Shown here: positions 43,988 to 58,700 of the stretch, piece after piece
Numbering within the stretch: position 1 is the stretch's first letter
Layout of the letters: each line of letters starts with the position of its first letter
The notes under the pieces: model-generated
Told to the model about the DNA's origin: nothing
Database searches by the model: none
Seen by the model: only the letters and a program-made list of their open reading frames with translations
Origin: Desulfurobacteriaceae bacterium
Lineage (GTDB): Bacteria > Aquificota > Aquificia > Desulfurobacteriales > Desulfurobacteriaceae
Length of the DNA stretch: 64,000 nt
Assembly: GCA_027051905.1 (NCBI GenBank)
Contig: JALUGO010000015.1
Location: forward strand, 35,821 to 99,820
Reading direction: 5' to 3'
Made by a program: the position numbers and the translations under genes

Positions 43988-45316
43988 ATGGCAAAGAGGT
44001 ATTTCATAAAGACCTTTGGCTGCCAGATGAACATCAACGACTCTGAGAAGATGGCTGGCCTCCTTGAGGGAATGGGCTATGAAAAGGCCAAAAGCCCTGA
44101 GGAGGCCGACGTTATCATAGTCAACACCTGTTCAGTTCGTGCAAAGCCAGACAACAAGGCCTATTCTTTTATTGGGAATCTGAAAAGGATTAAGAAGAAA
44201 CGGCCTGAAACCGTTGTTGCCGTTGCAGGGTGTGTTCCACAGAAAGAGAGAGACCAGATTCTAAGGTTCGGCCACGTTGACCTTGTTTTTGGGACATTTA
44301 ACTTCGTAAAACTCCCTAAGCTCCTTGAAAGGGTAAGGGAAGAGGGAAAAGTCGTTGAAATTCTCCATTCTAAGATTCCAGAAGAGGAGAGAATTCCGCT
44401 CATAGAGAGCCCCCTTGAGAACCCATACGTTGCCTACGTAACCGTTCAGAGAGGGTGCAACAGATTCTGCACCTACTGTATCGTTCCCTTTACAAGGGGA
44501 AGGGAGAGGAGCGTTAAGCCAGAGCTGGTTCTGGAAGAGGTTAAAAGGCTCGCTGAAAAAGGCGTTAAAGAGGTTCACCTTTTAGGTCAGAACGTAGACT
44601 TCTACTCCTACGGCGGAACAGATCTTGCAGACCTCCTCTACATGGTCTCGGAAGTTCCCGGAATAGAAAGGGTCAGATTCACAACTTCCCACCCTGCCGG
44701 GTTTAACGAAAAGATTGCAAGGGCAATAAAGGAGATTGATAAGGTCTGCCCATATGTTCACCTGCCCCCTCAGAGCGGCTCAAACAGGATTTTAGAAAGA
44801 ATGAACAGGGGCTACACAAGGGAAGAGTACATTGAGAAAGTGAAGATGCTGAAAGAGCTCGTTCCAGAAGTTGCCCTTTCTGGAGACTTTATCGTCGGCT
44901 TTCCGGGAGAAACGGAGAAGGACTTTGAGGATACTCTATCTTTAGTTGAGGAGTGCGTCTTTGATCAGGGATTTGTCTTTGAATACTCTCCAAGGCCTTT
45001 TACAAAGGCTGCCACATTCTCGGACGACGTTCCCAAAGAGGTTAAGAACAGAAGGCTTACAGAGCTCCAGAACCTCATAAAGTGCCAGGCAGAGGAGAGG
45101 AACAGAGAGAGAGTTGGAAAGGTTGAAGAGGTTCTCATAGAGGGCTTCAGCCCGAAAGGGACGGAGCTCTACGGAAGAACTAAGGACAACAAGCCCGTTG
45201 CCGTTGAAGGAGGAGAGGAACTTATAGGGAAAACGGTAAAGGTTGAAATAACGGAGAGCTCTCCGTTCTTTTTAAAGGGTAAACCGGTTTTTGAAGAGGT
45301 AAAGGTTGGAGGTTAA
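43988..45316 (+). CDS. miaB: tRNA-2-methylthio-N6-dimethylallyladenosine synthase
   Basis: MiaB methylthiolates i6A37 of tRNAs. N-terminal TFGCQMNINDSEKMAGLL (first cluster Cys), VNTCSVRAKPDNKAYSFIG and VAGCVPQ hold the second cluster; VQRGCNRFCTYCIVPFTRGRERS is the radical SAM motif; a TRAM domain ends the protein. The N-terminal CQMN is characteristic of MiaB and separates it from the RimO at 30466. 442 residues. Confidence 0.95.
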   Translation: MAKRYFIKTFGCQMNINDSEKMAGLLEGMGYEKAKSPEEADVIIVNTCSVRAKPDNKAYSFIGNLKRIKKKRPETVVAVAGCVPQKERDQILRFGHVDLVFGTFNFVKLPKLLERVREEGKVVEILHSKIPEEERIPLIESPLENPYVAYVTVQRGCNRFCTYCIVPFTRGRERSVKPELVLEEVKRLAEKGVKEVHLLGQNVDFYSYGGTDLADLLYMVSEVPGIERVRFTTSHPAGFNEKIARAIKEIDKVCPYVHLPPQSGSNRILERMNRGYTREEYIEKVKMLKELVPEVALSGDFIVGFPGETEKDFEDTLSLVEECVFDQGFVFEYSPRPFTKAATFSDDVPKEVKNRRLTELQNLIKCQAEERNRERVGKVEEVLIEGFSPKGTELYGRTKDNKPVAVEGGEELIGKTVKVEITESSPFFLKGKPVFEEVKVGG

Positions 45317-45605
45317 AGAGTTTTTTAAAACATTTCCTGCCTATCTCGTTGTTGAAAGTCTTGAGAAGGAACTGAAAACTCGGCTTGAAAAAGCACAGAA
45401 GACAATTAAAAAATTGGAAAAGAAATTCGGAATGAGCTTAAAGGAATTTGAGGAAAGCAAACAACTTAAAAAATTAAACTACCCGTGGGAAGTAGAAAAA
45501 GATTATATTGAATGGGATAAGGCAGAGTCCGAAATGAAATTCTGCAAGAAGAAGCTGAAGGAGCTTCAGAGTTGGAAAAGTCTTTTATTACTACAGAACA
45601 GATAA
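45306..45605 (+). CDS. Helical protein, possible antitoxin of a two-gene cassette
   Basis: A 99-residue protein, starting with TTG in the end of miaB (11-base overlap). The sequence is almost all helix with coiled-coil character (LEKELKTRLEKAQKTIKKLEKKFGMSLKEFEE) and EWDKAESEMKFCKKKLKEL. The GMSLKEFEE ... EVEKDYIEWDKAE pattern recalls small antitoxins found next to TumE (DUF6516) toxins, but I cannot confirm it. The next gene overlaps it by 34 bases. AT-rich relative to neighbours. Confidence 0.5.
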   Translation: MEVKEFFKTFPAYLVVESLEKELKTRLEKAQKTIKKLEKKFGMSLKEFEESKQLKKLNYPWEVEKDYIEWDKAESEMKFCKKKLKELQSWKSLLLLQNR

Positions 45606-45928
45606 AAAAAGAAGTAAATCTGGAAATAAAAACAAGAATGCTGACCATTTTAGATGAGGAAATTAATCCTGACATATACTCGGTAAGAGTTAAAATTTCA
45701 GAAAACTGTTCCATCCAACCCTACTTCAATACAGAAAAGAAAAAGTTTTTAATGGCTGTAATTAAAGGCAAGGCCAGAATATACGGTTTTGGCAGACTTG
45801 ACGAAGATTGTCACGAACACCCGGTTGAAAATCCAGAAAAACATATAAAAAAGCCGTGCAACGAGATAAATCTGGCCAAATTTTTAGATAGAGCCATAAA
45901 TCTTTGCAGAGGAGAGGGTCATGGTTGA
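45572..45928 (+). CDS. Uncharacterised protein, possible TumE-like toxin
   Basis: A 118-residue protein from TTG 45572. Predicted alpha/beta: KKKFLMAVIKGKARIYGFGRLDEDCHEHPVENPEKHIK, with a His/Glu/Asp-rich stretch, then a C-terminal helix INLAKFLDRAINLC. The order strand-strand-acid-His-helix resembles DUF6516 (TumE) proteins, where a D/H-rich centre is conserved. This is a weak similarity by eye. With the overlapping upstream gene it would form a toxin-antitoxin pair. AT-rich. Confidence 0.45.
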   Translation: MEKSFITTEQIKKEVNLEIKTRMLTILDEEINPDIYSVRVKISENCSIQPYFNTEKKKFLMAVIKGKARIYGFGRLDEDCHEHPVENPEKHIKKPCNEINLAKFLDRAINLCRGEGHG

Positions 45929-46394
45929 GGTATCTGTAATCGGCATAGCTCAAGACAGATACACTGGAATGCCGATAATTATTTTAGGTAACGAGCAGGA
46001 GAGATTTGCCGTTCCCATCTGGGTAGGAAACTGGGAGGCAGAGCTTTTGGAAACGGAGCTCCTCGGAGCAGTCCCACCGAGGCCTTTTCCCTACGACCTT
46101 ATAAGGGAAATCCTCTCAATCTTCGGAGGGGAGGTTGAGAGGGTTGTAATCAACGACTTTGACAAGGGCATCTACTTCGCAGTTATTGAAGTCAGAAGGC
46201 CAGATGGAGAAGTCTTAAAGGTTGATTCAAGGCCGAGCGACGCAATCAATTTGGCCGTAAGGGTCAACGCCCCTATTTACGTTAAGAGGGACGTAATAGA
46301 GAAGGCCTCTGTAATTCCGTTAGACGAGTGTGAAGGTGATGAGTGTCAGGAGCAGTGGGAGAGGCTGATAAGGGAGCTCTTCGGAGGTGAGTAG
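45921..46394 (+). CDS. Bifunctional nuclease family protein (DUF151)
   Basis: A 157-residue DUF151 protein with QDRYTGMPIIILG, FAVPIWVGNWEAELL, RPFPYDLIREIL and LKVDSRPSDAINLAVRVNAPIYV. Members related to plant BFN have dual DNase/RNase activity in vitro; the bacterial role is uncertain. It overlaps the previous gene by eight bases and shares one base with the following thiamine-binding protein gene. Confidence 0.85.
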   Translation: MVEVSVIGIAQDRYTGMPIIILGNEQERFAVPIWVGNWEAELLETELLGAVPPRPFPYDLIREILSIFGGEVERVVINDFDKGIYFAVIEVRRPDGEVLKVDSRPSDAINLAVRVNAPIYVKRDVIEKASVIPLDECEGDECQEQWERLIRELFGGE

Positions 46395-46690
46395 TGGCCG
46401 TAATGGAGATTGTCGTCATCCCGATGGGGACGGGAAAGCCGGGAGTGAGTGAGTTCGTTGCAGGCTGTATAAAAGTTTTAGACGAAATGGGACTCAAATA
46501 CCAGCTAACGGCCATGGGAACTATAGTTGAAGGGAGTTTGGAGGAGCTCTGCGAGGCGGCAAAGAGGATGCACAGGGTTCCCTTTGAGATGGGAGCTCCC
46601 CGGGTAGTAACATCAATCAGAATAGATGAAAGAGTTGATAAGGAGCTCCACATAGAGGAGAAAGTGAAAGCCGTTGAAGAAAAGCTCTGA
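46394..46690 (+). CDS. MTH1187-family thiamine-binding protein
   Basis: A 98-residue ferredoxin-like fold protein (MTH1187/YkoF-like, DUF77): MEIVVIPMGTGKPGVSEFVAGCIKVLDE, YQLTAMGTIVEGSLEELCEAAKRMHRVPF, TSIRIDERVDKELHIEEKV. It binds thiamine or related ligands. GTG 46394 follows GGAGGTGA; an ATG nine bases downstream is possible. It overlaps the next gene by one base. Confidence 0.88.
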   Translation: MAVMEIVVIPMGTGKPGVSEFVAGCIKVLDEMGLKYQLTAMGTIVEGSLEELCEAAKRMHRVPFEMGAPRVVTSIRIDERVDKELHIEEKVKAVEEKL

Positions 46691-47544
46691 TGGTTAAAGA
46701 GGTTAGAACTGAAGACGGCTCGTTAACGCTGTTCTCAGAGAAGTTCAGAGAGCCCTACCACTCTATAACCGCTGGAGCTTTCACAGAGGCGGTAGAGAAG
46801 TTCTGTAAGCCTTGCAGAGTAAGGGAAAAGGCAAAAAAAGGGAAAGTTTACCTCTTAGACGTCTGCTTTGGCCTCGGCTACAACACAGTTACCTTCATAA
46901 ACGAAGCCCTCTCAGAAAACCCAAAAGCCGAGCTAAAAATCGTCTCCTTTGAGTTTGACATCTCAGTAATAGAAAAGTCCCTTAAACTTGACTGGAAAGC
47001 GTTTAACAAATGGAAGTGGGTTTTAAGGGAAGCTCTCAGGAACAGGCGCTGCGAGAAGGGCGTTTTAGTCCTGTCAACTGAAACTCCTCAGATTTCACTA
47101 AAAGTTTACATAACTGAAGGTAGAGAATTCCTGAAGAGGTTTTCCTGTAAATACGAAAACTTTGCAGACGCCGTTTTTCACGACCCCTTTTCACCCAAAG
47201 TGAACCCGGAACTCTGGACTTACGAGTTCTTCAAAGGAATTAGAAGAATGACAAAAGAGTCAGGAATTCTTGCCACCTACTCGGCTTCAACAGCTGTGAG
47301 GAGAGCTCTCCACATGGCAGGTTTTGGAGTGAAAGAGGGGGTTGCTCTGGGAAGGAAGTCTAAGTCAACAGTGGCCTCTTCCTCCTTTAAAACGGAAGAG
47401 AAACTTCTCAGGAAGTTTAAACTTACCTCATCGGTTCCCCTCAGAGACCCTGCCCTTTCGGACCCTCCTGAGCTTATCAGCTCAAGGAGAGAATGCTGTA
47501 TGAACTTTCTCTCCCGTTCCCTTCCTCTGGAAGTTCTCTATTGA
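46690..47544 (+). CDS. MnmC/MnmD-like tRNA methyltransferase (DUF752)
   Basis: A 284-residue SAM-dependent methyltransferase of the DUF752 family: ITAGAFTEAVEKFCKP, YLLDVCFGLGYNT (SAM motif I), VSFEFDISVIEKSL, VFHDPFSPKVNPELWTYEFFKGIRRMTK and GILATYSASTAVRRALHMAGF. MnmC1/MnmD converts nm5U34 to mnm5U34; MnmG at 20731 supplies the precursor pathway. A Cys pair (about residue 37) is unusual but not catalytic. ATG start overlaps the previous stop. Confidence 0.82.
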   Translation: MVKEVRTEDGSLTLFSEKFREPYHSITAGAFTEAVEKFCKPCRVREKAKKGKVYLLDVCFGLGYNTVTFINEALSENPKAELKIVSFEFDISVIEKSLKLDWKAFNKWKWVLREALRNRRCEKGVLVLSTETPQISLKVYITEGREFLKRFSCKYENFADAVFHDPFSPKVNPELWTYEFFKGIRRMTKESGILATYSASTAVRRALHMAGFGVKEGVALGRKSKSTVASSSFKTEEKLLRKFKLTSSVPLRDPALSDPPELISSRRECCMNFLSRSLPLEVLY

Positions 47545-47591
47545 GAGGGATTAATTTAGAAGTAGAGAACAAAAAACGTGAGGAGGGTAGA

Positions 47592-48098
47592 ATGGGAAAC
47601 AGGTATGTTCCTGCAGGAAGGAAGGAGTATAAGTGGGAGAGCGACAACCCATACTACGAAAAGAAAAAGTATCCGGAACCGACAGTCTGCGAGGAGTGTG
47701 GAGCTGTATTTAAAGACGGTAGATGGCAGTGGCCGGAGCAGCTTCCAGAGCCTGTTCCGGAAGACGCGAACAGATCACTTTGCCCTGCCTGCAGAAGAAA
47801 GAGGGACAGGTATCCCGGTGGATTTGTTTACCTGAGTGGTAAGTTTTTTAAGGAACACAGGGAAGAAATCCTTAACAGGATAAAGAACGTTGTAGATGAG
47901 GTTATGTCCCTGAGACCTTTACAGAGGATTCTCTGGATAGAGGAAAAAGAGAACGGAACAACAGAGATTGCAACAACGAGCGAACACCTTGCCCGCCATA
48001 TTGGAGAAGCCGTAAACAGGGCGTTTAAAGGAAACTTTGAGGTTAAGTATAACGAGGGAGAAAAGCTGGCGAGGGTTTACTGGCACAGAGATCACTAA
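47592..48098 (+). CDS. BCAM0308-like zinc-ribbon protein
   Basis: A 168-residue protein with two CxxC pairs (VCEECGAVFKDGRWQW and LCPACRRKRDRYPGG) likely forming one zinc ribbon, then YLSGKFFKEHREEILNRI and a C-terminal domain with TTSEHLARHIGEAVNRAFKG. The pattern matches the BCAM0308 family of small RNA-binding-like proteins of unknown role. ATG behind GGAGGG; a longer upstream frame has no homology. A strong terminator follows. Confidence 0.75.
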   Translation: MGNRYVPAGRKEYKWESDNPYYEKKKYPEPTVCEECGAVFKDGRWQWPEQLPEPVPEDANRSLCPACRRKRDRYPGGFVYLSGKFFKEHREEILNRIKNVVDEVMSLRPLQRILWIEEKENGTTEIATTSEHLARHIGEAVNRAFKGNFEVKYNEGEKLARVYWHRDH

Positions 48099-48104
48099 AA
48101 ATAA

Positions 48105-48130
48105 AAAGCCCCCGCATATGCGGGGGCTTT
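48105..48130 (+). terminator. Bidirectional terminator between the zinc-ribbon gene and atpE
   Basis: AAAGCCCCCGCAT / ATGCGGGGGCTTT, a perfect 13-bp palindrome with A- and T-rich flanks, able to end transcription from both sides. Confidence 0.93.
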
Positions 48131-48149
48131 CTCCTTTTCTGTCGGGCGA

Positions 48150-48515
<366 letters not shown>

Positions 48516-48518
48516 CTA

Positions 48519-49190
48519 TTAATAACCTACGTGTTCTTCCTCGTGCTCTTCAATTGCCGTAGCAATGTAAACTACCGTTAATATACAGAAGATAAACGTC
48601 TGAAGGAAACTGTTGGCAAAGACAATGAACTCACCTGCAACGGGAACTAAGAATGGAATCAGCATTAAAAGAACCATAACAACCATTTCATCACCAAACA
48701 TGTTACCGAAAAGACGGAAGGAGAGAGAAAGTATTCTCGAGAGGTGAGATACAACCTCTATGGGAAACATGAGAGGTGCCATCCAGGGAATGGGACCTGC
48801 AAAGTGCTTTATGTAGTTAACAAGCCCGTGTTTTTTGATACCCTCGTAGTTGTAAACCAGGAATGAGATTATTGCCAGAGCGAGAGTTGTGTTCAGGTTT
48901 GCTGTAGGCTGTGCAAGGCCGGGGATAAGTCCCATTAGGTTTCCAACAAGAATAAATACGGCAAGTCCTGCAATCAGAGGGAAGAACTTTCTTCCGTAGC
49001 TTCCCATAGCATCTTCTAGGGTGTAAACGATAAACGAGGTAAGTGCTTCAAATATGTATTGGACTCTGTCGGGGAACTTCCTAAGGTTCTTACCGAGTAT
49101 GTAAGCAAACGTAAGGACAACAGCCATCATGAGCCAGGTCATTGTGACGTGGTCAGGAATTCCTACGATCTTTATCACGCTTCCTTCCAT
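48519..49190 (-). CDS. atpB: ATP synthase F0 subunit a
   Basis: A 223-residue integral membrane protein. SRILSLSFRLFGNMFGDEMV contains the essential Arg next to subunit c; VGNLMGLIPGLAQPTANLNTTLALAI and FVFANSFLQTFIFCILTVVYI are conserved. It forms the two ion half-channels. ATG at 49190 (AAGGAG eight bases upstream) is preferred to GTG 49199. It overlaps atpI by 16 bases. The acidic tail is EEHEEEHVGY. Confidence 0.93.
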   Translation of the reverse strand: MEGSVIKIVGIPDHVTMTWLMMAVVLTFAYILGKNLRKFPDRVQYIFEALTSFIVYTLEDAMGSYGRKFFPLIAGLAVFILVGNLMGLIPGLAQPTANLNTTLALAIISFLVYNYEGIKKHGLVNYIKHFAGPIPWMAPLMFPIEVVSHLSRILSLSFRLFGNMFGDEMVVMVLLMLIPFLVPVAGEFIVFANSFLQTFIFCILTVVYIATAIEEHEEEHVGY

Positions 49191-49558
49191 TTCCTCCACT
49201 CCTTACGGTGAACTAAGACGGAGATAAAGAGCCCTAACTGGCTCAGCGCAACCGCCGAAATTATAGCAAAGAAGTTTAAGCGAGTAAACAGACTTAAACC
49301 TACCAGAATAAGCAGTATGGAAAGGTAGCGCCAGAAGAAGCCTGGCTTTGGGAAATAACCAGCCAGGACCTGCTGCGGGAGCCGTCTGGAGAATTTAACC
49401 AGCAGGTAATAGTCAAAGGCTATAACAGTGTAACCGATGAGGAATGAGAAAGTGAAAGGAGAAAGTCCCTTGAGGACTAGGGAAACTCCGAGGCCTGCAA
49501 CAAAACAGAGGAGTTCTACCAGGACAAATGTTCTGATAAAACCTTCGAACTCTTTCAT
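49175..49558 (-). CDS. atpI: AtpI-like ATP synthase assembly protein
   Basis: A 127-residue membrane protein with four hydrophobic segments (FVLVELLCFVAGLGVSLVL, FTFSFLIGYTVIAFDYYLL, YLSILLILVGLSLF, FFAIISAVALSQLGLFISVLV). Its position between atpZ and atpB is that of AtpI/UncI, which helps assemble the c-ring. Sequence identity is weak, as usual for AtpI. It overlaps atpZ by four bases (ATGA). Confidence 0.75.
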   Translation of the reverse strand: MKEFEGFIRTFVLVELLCFVAGLGVSLVLKGLSPFTFSFLIGYTVIAFDYYLLVKFSRRLPQQVLAGYFPKPGFFWRYLSILLILVGLSLFTRLNFFAIISAVALSQLGLFISVLVHRKEWRKWKEA

Positions 49559-49764
49559 TTAGATATCTTTTTAAGCTCCCTGTAAACGTTTTTAAACCCG
49601 GCAGCTAAACCTATGAAGAACCAGAAGATAGTTAACCAGGGAAAGGTATGAAACTGTTTATCCAGCCAGTAACCTATGGCAAGTCCTATAAAGATGGCGA
49701 GGGCAAACTGAACCCCCACCATCATGTAAGACGTTCTTTCTATGTAGTCTTTAAGCTTTCCCAC
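49555..49764 (-). CDS. atpZ: AtpZ-like small membrane protein
   Basis: A 69-residue protein with two membrane helices (GVQFALAIFIGLAIGYWLD and WLTIFWFFIGLAAGFKNVYREL). GYWLDKxF and GLAAGFxNVY are typical AtpZ/AtpI_1 motifs. It is the first gene of the F0 operon and acts in assembly or Mg2+ handling. Start is GTG; it overlaps the remnant upstream. Confidence 0.85.
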   Translation of the reverse strand: MGKLKDYIERTSYMMVGVQFALAIFIGLAIGYWLDKQFHTFPWLTIFWFFIGLAAGFKNVYRELKKISK

Positions 49765-49864
49765 TCTGCTCCCTGCGGATCATGTAAATTAAGAATAAGC
49801 CTATTTAAAGAGCAGCTAAAACCGTCATAACAAGCAAGAACCTGTAAGGAGTTATGCTATCCAT
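49751..49864 (-). pseudogene. Small membrane ORF interrupted by a TAA codon
   Basis: An ATG at 49864 overlaps the hemL stop and reads SITPYRFLLVMTVLAAL, then TAA (49805-49807), then in the same frame IGLFLIYMIRREQSGK to a TAA at 49751. Without the internal stop this is a 37-residue protein with one uninterrupted membrane helix. It could be a decayed small gene, or a 19-residue peptide with no function. Confidence 0.3.
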
Positions 49865-51168
49865 CACTTCAACATATCCGCAACTTCTTTAAATGCAATC
49901 TCTGCAGCCCTTACTGTTCTCTCAATGTCCTCGTCTGTGTGGGCTGTTGACATAAAGGCAACCTCAAACTGAGATGGCGCCAGGTAAACTCCCTGCTCTA
50001 ACATCTTCCTGAAGAACTTAGCATAGGCCTCTGTGTTTGAAGTGAGGGCATCTTTATAGTTCTTAACGTCGACAGGGGTGAAGTAGACTATGGAAATGCT
50101 CTCAATCTGCTTGAAGCAGAGTTTATCGTAAACTCCGGCAGACTTTGCAGCTTCCTTTAATCCTTCCGAGAGCTTTTCAGTCTTCTTCCTGAGCTCTTCA
50201 TATACGCCGGGTTTCTGGAGCTCCCTCAGCGTCCTTATTCCTGCAACCATTGCAAGTGGGTTTCCAGAGAGGGTTCCCGCCTGGTAAACAGGGCCTTCAG
50301 GAGCTAAGTAGTCCATAATCTCTGCCTTTCCGCCGAAAGCTCCAACGGGAAGGCCGCCTCCTATAATCTTTCCAAAGCAGGAAAGGTCTGGAGTTACTCC
50401 AAAGTACTCCTGAGCTCCACCCAAAGAGAGCCTGAAACCTGTAATAACCTCGTCAAAGATGAGAACAATTCCCTTTTCAGCCGTTAACTCCCTTACCTTT
50501 TCAAGGAATCCCGGCTCAGGGATGATGAGGCCGGCGTTTGCCATAACCGGTTCCATAATAACTGCGGCAACGTCGTCTCCAACCTCGTCGATGACTTTTT
50601 TTAAGGCGTCTATGTCGTTGAAAGGAACTGTGATTGTGTGTTTTGCAAAGTCTTCTGGAATTCCAGGGCTTGTTGGAACGCCAAAGGTTGTTAAGCCGGA
50701 ACCTGCTTTAACAAGAAGGGCATCAACGTGGCCGTGGTATCCGCCTTCAAACTTTACTACTTTGTTCCTTCCGGTATATCCCCTTGCAAGTCTTATTGCA
50801 GACATTGTCGCTTCAGTTCCAGAGTTGACCATACGTACCTTCTCGACGGAGGGGACAAGCTCAACTATCATCTTTGCAAGTTCAACCTCAAGCTCTGTGG
50901 GAGCTCCATAACTGGTTCCCTTTTCTGCCTGCTCCTTTATTCCCTCAACGACGGACGGGTGGGCGTGGCCTAAAATCATTGGACCCCACGAGCAGACGTA
51001 GTCAATGTATTCGTTTCCGTCAATGTCCCAGATATGGGAACCTTTTGCTTTTGCAATAAAGCGGGGAATGTCTCCAACGGATTTAAATGCCCTTACAGGA
51101 CTGTTAACTCCTCCAGGAATATACTTTTTGGCTTCTTCAAACAGCGCTTTTGAACGCTCTACCTTCAT
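49864..51168 (-). CDS. hemL: Glutamate-1-semialdehyde 2,1-aminomutase
   Basis: HemL makes 5-aminolevulinate for tetrapyrroles (C5 pathway). [11 protein letters not shown] near the start, [20 protein letters not shown], the GGYHGH motif, [19 protein letters not shown] and [18 protein letters not shown] (PLP Lys) are diagnostic. 434 residues, full length. It lies behind the rpoC terminator and ahead of the F0 genes. Confidence 0.95.
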   Translation of the reverse strand: MKVERSKALFEEAKKYIPGGVNSPVRAFKSVGDIPRFIAKAKGSHIWDIDGNEYIDYVCSWGPMILGHAHPSVVEGIKEQAEKGTSYGAPTELEVELAKMIVELVPSVEKVRMVNSGTEATMSAIRLARGYTGRNKVVKFEGGYHGHVDALLVKAGSGLTTFGVPTSPGIPEDFAKHTITVPFNDIDALKKVIDEVGDDVAAVIMEPVMANAGLIIPEPGFLEKVRELTAEKGIVLIFDEVITGFRLSLGGAQEYFGVTPDLSCFGKIIGGGLPVGAFGGKAEIMDYLAPEGPVYQAGTLSGNPLAMVAGIRTLRELQKPGVYEELRKKTEKLSEGLKEAAKSAGVYDKLCFKQIESISIVYFTPVDVKNYKDALTSNTEAYAKFFRKMLEQGVYLAPSQFEVAFMSTAHTDEDIERTVRAAEIAFKEVADMLK

Positions 51169-51214
51169 CCTCTACCTCCTTCCAGTTTCTGGAGCTAATG
51201 GTATCAAAATAGAA

Positions 51215-51237
51215 AAGCCCCGCACACGGCGGGGCTT
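51215..51237 (-). terminator. Terminator after rpoC
   Basis: On the minus strand AAGCCCCGC, loop CGTGT, GCGGGGCTT then TTCTATTTTG. Confidence 0.88.
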
Positions 51238-51258
51238 GAATGTGCTTGGCTAGTAAAC

Positions 51259-55710
<4,452 letters not shown>

Positions 55711-55740
55711 TATGGGTTCCTCCTAAAGGGGTTTAGGAAA

Positions 55741-55755
55741 GGGGGCGCGGCCCCC
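55741..55755 (-). terminator. Short hairpin between rpoB and rpoC
   Basis: GGGGGC, loop CGC, GCCCCC followed by TTTCC on the minus strand. Weak tail: perhaps a partial attenuator or RNA processing site between rpoB and rpoC. Confidence 0.5.
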
Positions 55756-55760
55756 AGAAA

Positions 55761-58700
55761 TTAATTTTCGGTTTCTCCCTCTTCTTCCTCAAGTTCTTTG
55801 ATGAACTTAACATCGAGTGCAAGAGCTTTAAGTTCGCGGACTAAAACGTTAAACGATTCAGGAAGCCCGGGCTCAAAGGAGTATTTGCCTTTAACAATTG
55901 CCTCGTAAACCCTGGAACGCCCTTCAACGTCGTCAGACTTAACGGTGAGCATCTCCTGGAGAGTGTAAGCAGCACCGTAAGCCTCAAGTGCCCAGACTTC
56001 CATCTCACCGAACCTCTGGCCACCAAACTGAGCCTTACCGCCAAGGGGCTGCTGCGTAATGAGGGAGTAAGGACCTGTTGAACGGGCGTGGATTTTATCG
56101 TCAGCAAGGTGGATGAGTTTAAGCATGTACATGTAGCCAACGGTTACGTCCTGATCAAAAGGTTCTCCTGTGAGGCCGTCATAAACGGTAAGCTGACCTG
56201 TTTCAGGAAGACCTGCGCGTCTGAGGAGCTCCTTAATCTCCTCCTCTTTGGCTCCGTTAAAGACAGGAGACTCAAACCTGATTCCGTTAGAGAGTTTCTT
56301 GGCAACCTCCCTCAGCTCGTCGTCAGAGAGGGAATCTATGAGTTTGCTCATCCTCTCGTCGTTGTAGATAGCTTTTAGCTCTTCACGAACCTTCTCAAGG
56401 CCCACTTTGAGGAGCTCCTCAATCTTCTTACCCAGAGCTTTTGCTGCAAGCCCTAAGTGAACCTCCAGGATTTGACCAACGTTCATACGGGATGGAACGC
56501 CCAGCGGGTTAAGAACAATGTCGATGGGAGTTCCATCCTCAAGGAACGGCATATCCTCTACAGGTCTTATCTGGGAGATAACGCCCTTGTTGCCGTGGCG
56601 ACCGGACATCTTGTCGCCAATTGTCAGTTTACGCTTTGTAGCGATGTAGACCTTGACCTTCTTGTTAACGCCTGCAGGAAGGTCGTGCCCCATCTCAAGG
56701 GCAGCCTTCTTCTCCTCGTAGATGTTCTCAACGAGGGTGATCTTATCAACGGCCTGGAGTCTTATTCTCTTAAGCTCCTGAGCCACCTCTTCATCATCGA
56801 TGATAGAAGGCTTTCTGAGAGCAAAGAAGACGAGAGCATCAACCTTATCCTCTGTAATCTCCTCACCGGCAGAGATGATTAAGTTTCCGGAGGCGTCGTA
56901 AACGTCCTCGCGAACCTTCTTACCAAGGATAAGTTCTGCAGCCTTCCTGTCTCTATCCTTCTTAATCAGGTTGATCTCTTCCTGCTTCTCCCTCTCAAGT
57001 TTTGCCTTCTCCTCAGCCTCAATCAGCTGGGTTCTGGGATCTTTTGCCTCTCCCTTCCTTGAGAGGATCTTAACGTCAATGACAACTCCCTCAACGCCGT
57101 GGGGAACCCTGAGGGAGGTATCCTTAACCCCTTTAGCCTTCTCTCCGAAGATAGCCTGAAGTAGTTTCTCTTCAGGGGTGAGAACCTGCTCTCCCTTTGG
57201 AGTAACCTTTCCGACTAGGATATCTCCGGGTTTAACGTAAGTTCCAATCCTTACAATTCCAGACTCATCAAGGTTTCTAAGGGCAGCTTCTGAAACGTTA
57301 GGAATGTCCCTTGTTATTTCCTCTCTACCAAGTTTTGTCTCAACGGCTTCACACTCAAACTCCTGAATGTGAATGGAGGTATAAACGTCATCCTTTAAAA
57401 GTCTCTCGCTGACCAAAATGGCGTCCTCAAAGTTGTAACCTCTCCAGGGCATAAAGGCAACTAAAACGTTCTTTCCAAGTGCAAGTTCTCCATTATCCAT
57501 AGATGGGCCATCAGCTATTATCTGTCCCCTCTTAACTCTCTGGCCTTTCTTAACTATCGGCTTCTGGTTGATACAGGTTTTCTGGTTGGATTTCTGGAAC
57601 TTTTTGAGGTTGTAAACGTCGAATCCTGTATCTACTGAAAGTCCTCCTTCTTCAATTTCTTCCGGATCTACCTTGATAATTATCTTGTCGGCAGTAACGC
57701 TCTCAACAACACCGGAACGCTTGGCAACAACAGCTGAACGGCTGTATAGGGCAACTTCCTTCTCCATTCCCGTTCCAACAAGTGGAGCCTCCGTTTTGAT
57801 GAGGGGAACGGCTTGACGCTGCATGTTTGAACCCATGAGAGCCCTGTTGGCGTCGTCGTGCTCAAGGAACGGGATGAGTGATGAAGATACAGAGAAGACC
57901 TGCTTTGGAGAAACGTCCATAAACTGGACTTCTTCTTTCTTAACGAGTTTGAACTCCGCCTTGTGGCGTGCCATTACCGTATCGGCGGTTATGTAACCGT
58001 TTTCATCTACTGGAGCGTTAGCCTGTGCAATTACGTAGTTTTCCTCTTCTTCGGCTGTCATATAAACAATCTCGTCTGTTACCCTGCCGTTTACGACTTT
58101 CCTGTAAGGAGTTTCAAGGAAGCCCAGCCAGTTGATACGGCCGTAAGTTGTAAGGGAGTTGATAAGACCGATGTTCTGTCCTTCTGGAGTTTCAATCGGA
58201 CAGATACGACCGTAGTGAGACGGGTGAACGTCGCGGACTTCAAAACCAGCCCTTTCCCTTGTTAAGCCACCAGGACCAAGGGCAGAAAGCCTTCTCTTGT
58301 GAGTTGTTTCAGCAAGGGGGTTTGTCTGATCCATAAACTGACAGAGTGAGGTAAGGGTGAAGAACTCCCTCAGCGGGTTGAGGGCAGTCCTTGGATTGAT
58401 GAGGTCTTGGGGCATTACAGAGTCTATATCGGCAACTGCCAATTTTTCCTTGACGGCTTTCTCAAGTTTAAAAAGACCAGACTTAAAGGCGATTTCAGCA
58501 AGCTCTCCAACCCCGCGAACCCTTCTGTTTCCGAGGTGGTCTATGTCGTCGTAGGGGCGGAGCTCCGCATGAACCTCCATAAGAGCTTTAACAGCACCAA
58601 CAATGTCTGCCTTATGAAGAAGTCTTCCAGCGTCGTCGTAGTCTGGTTCAACAGGAATTTCTTCAACTTTTGCAGCTGCAAGTTTCAGCGTTACTTCTGG

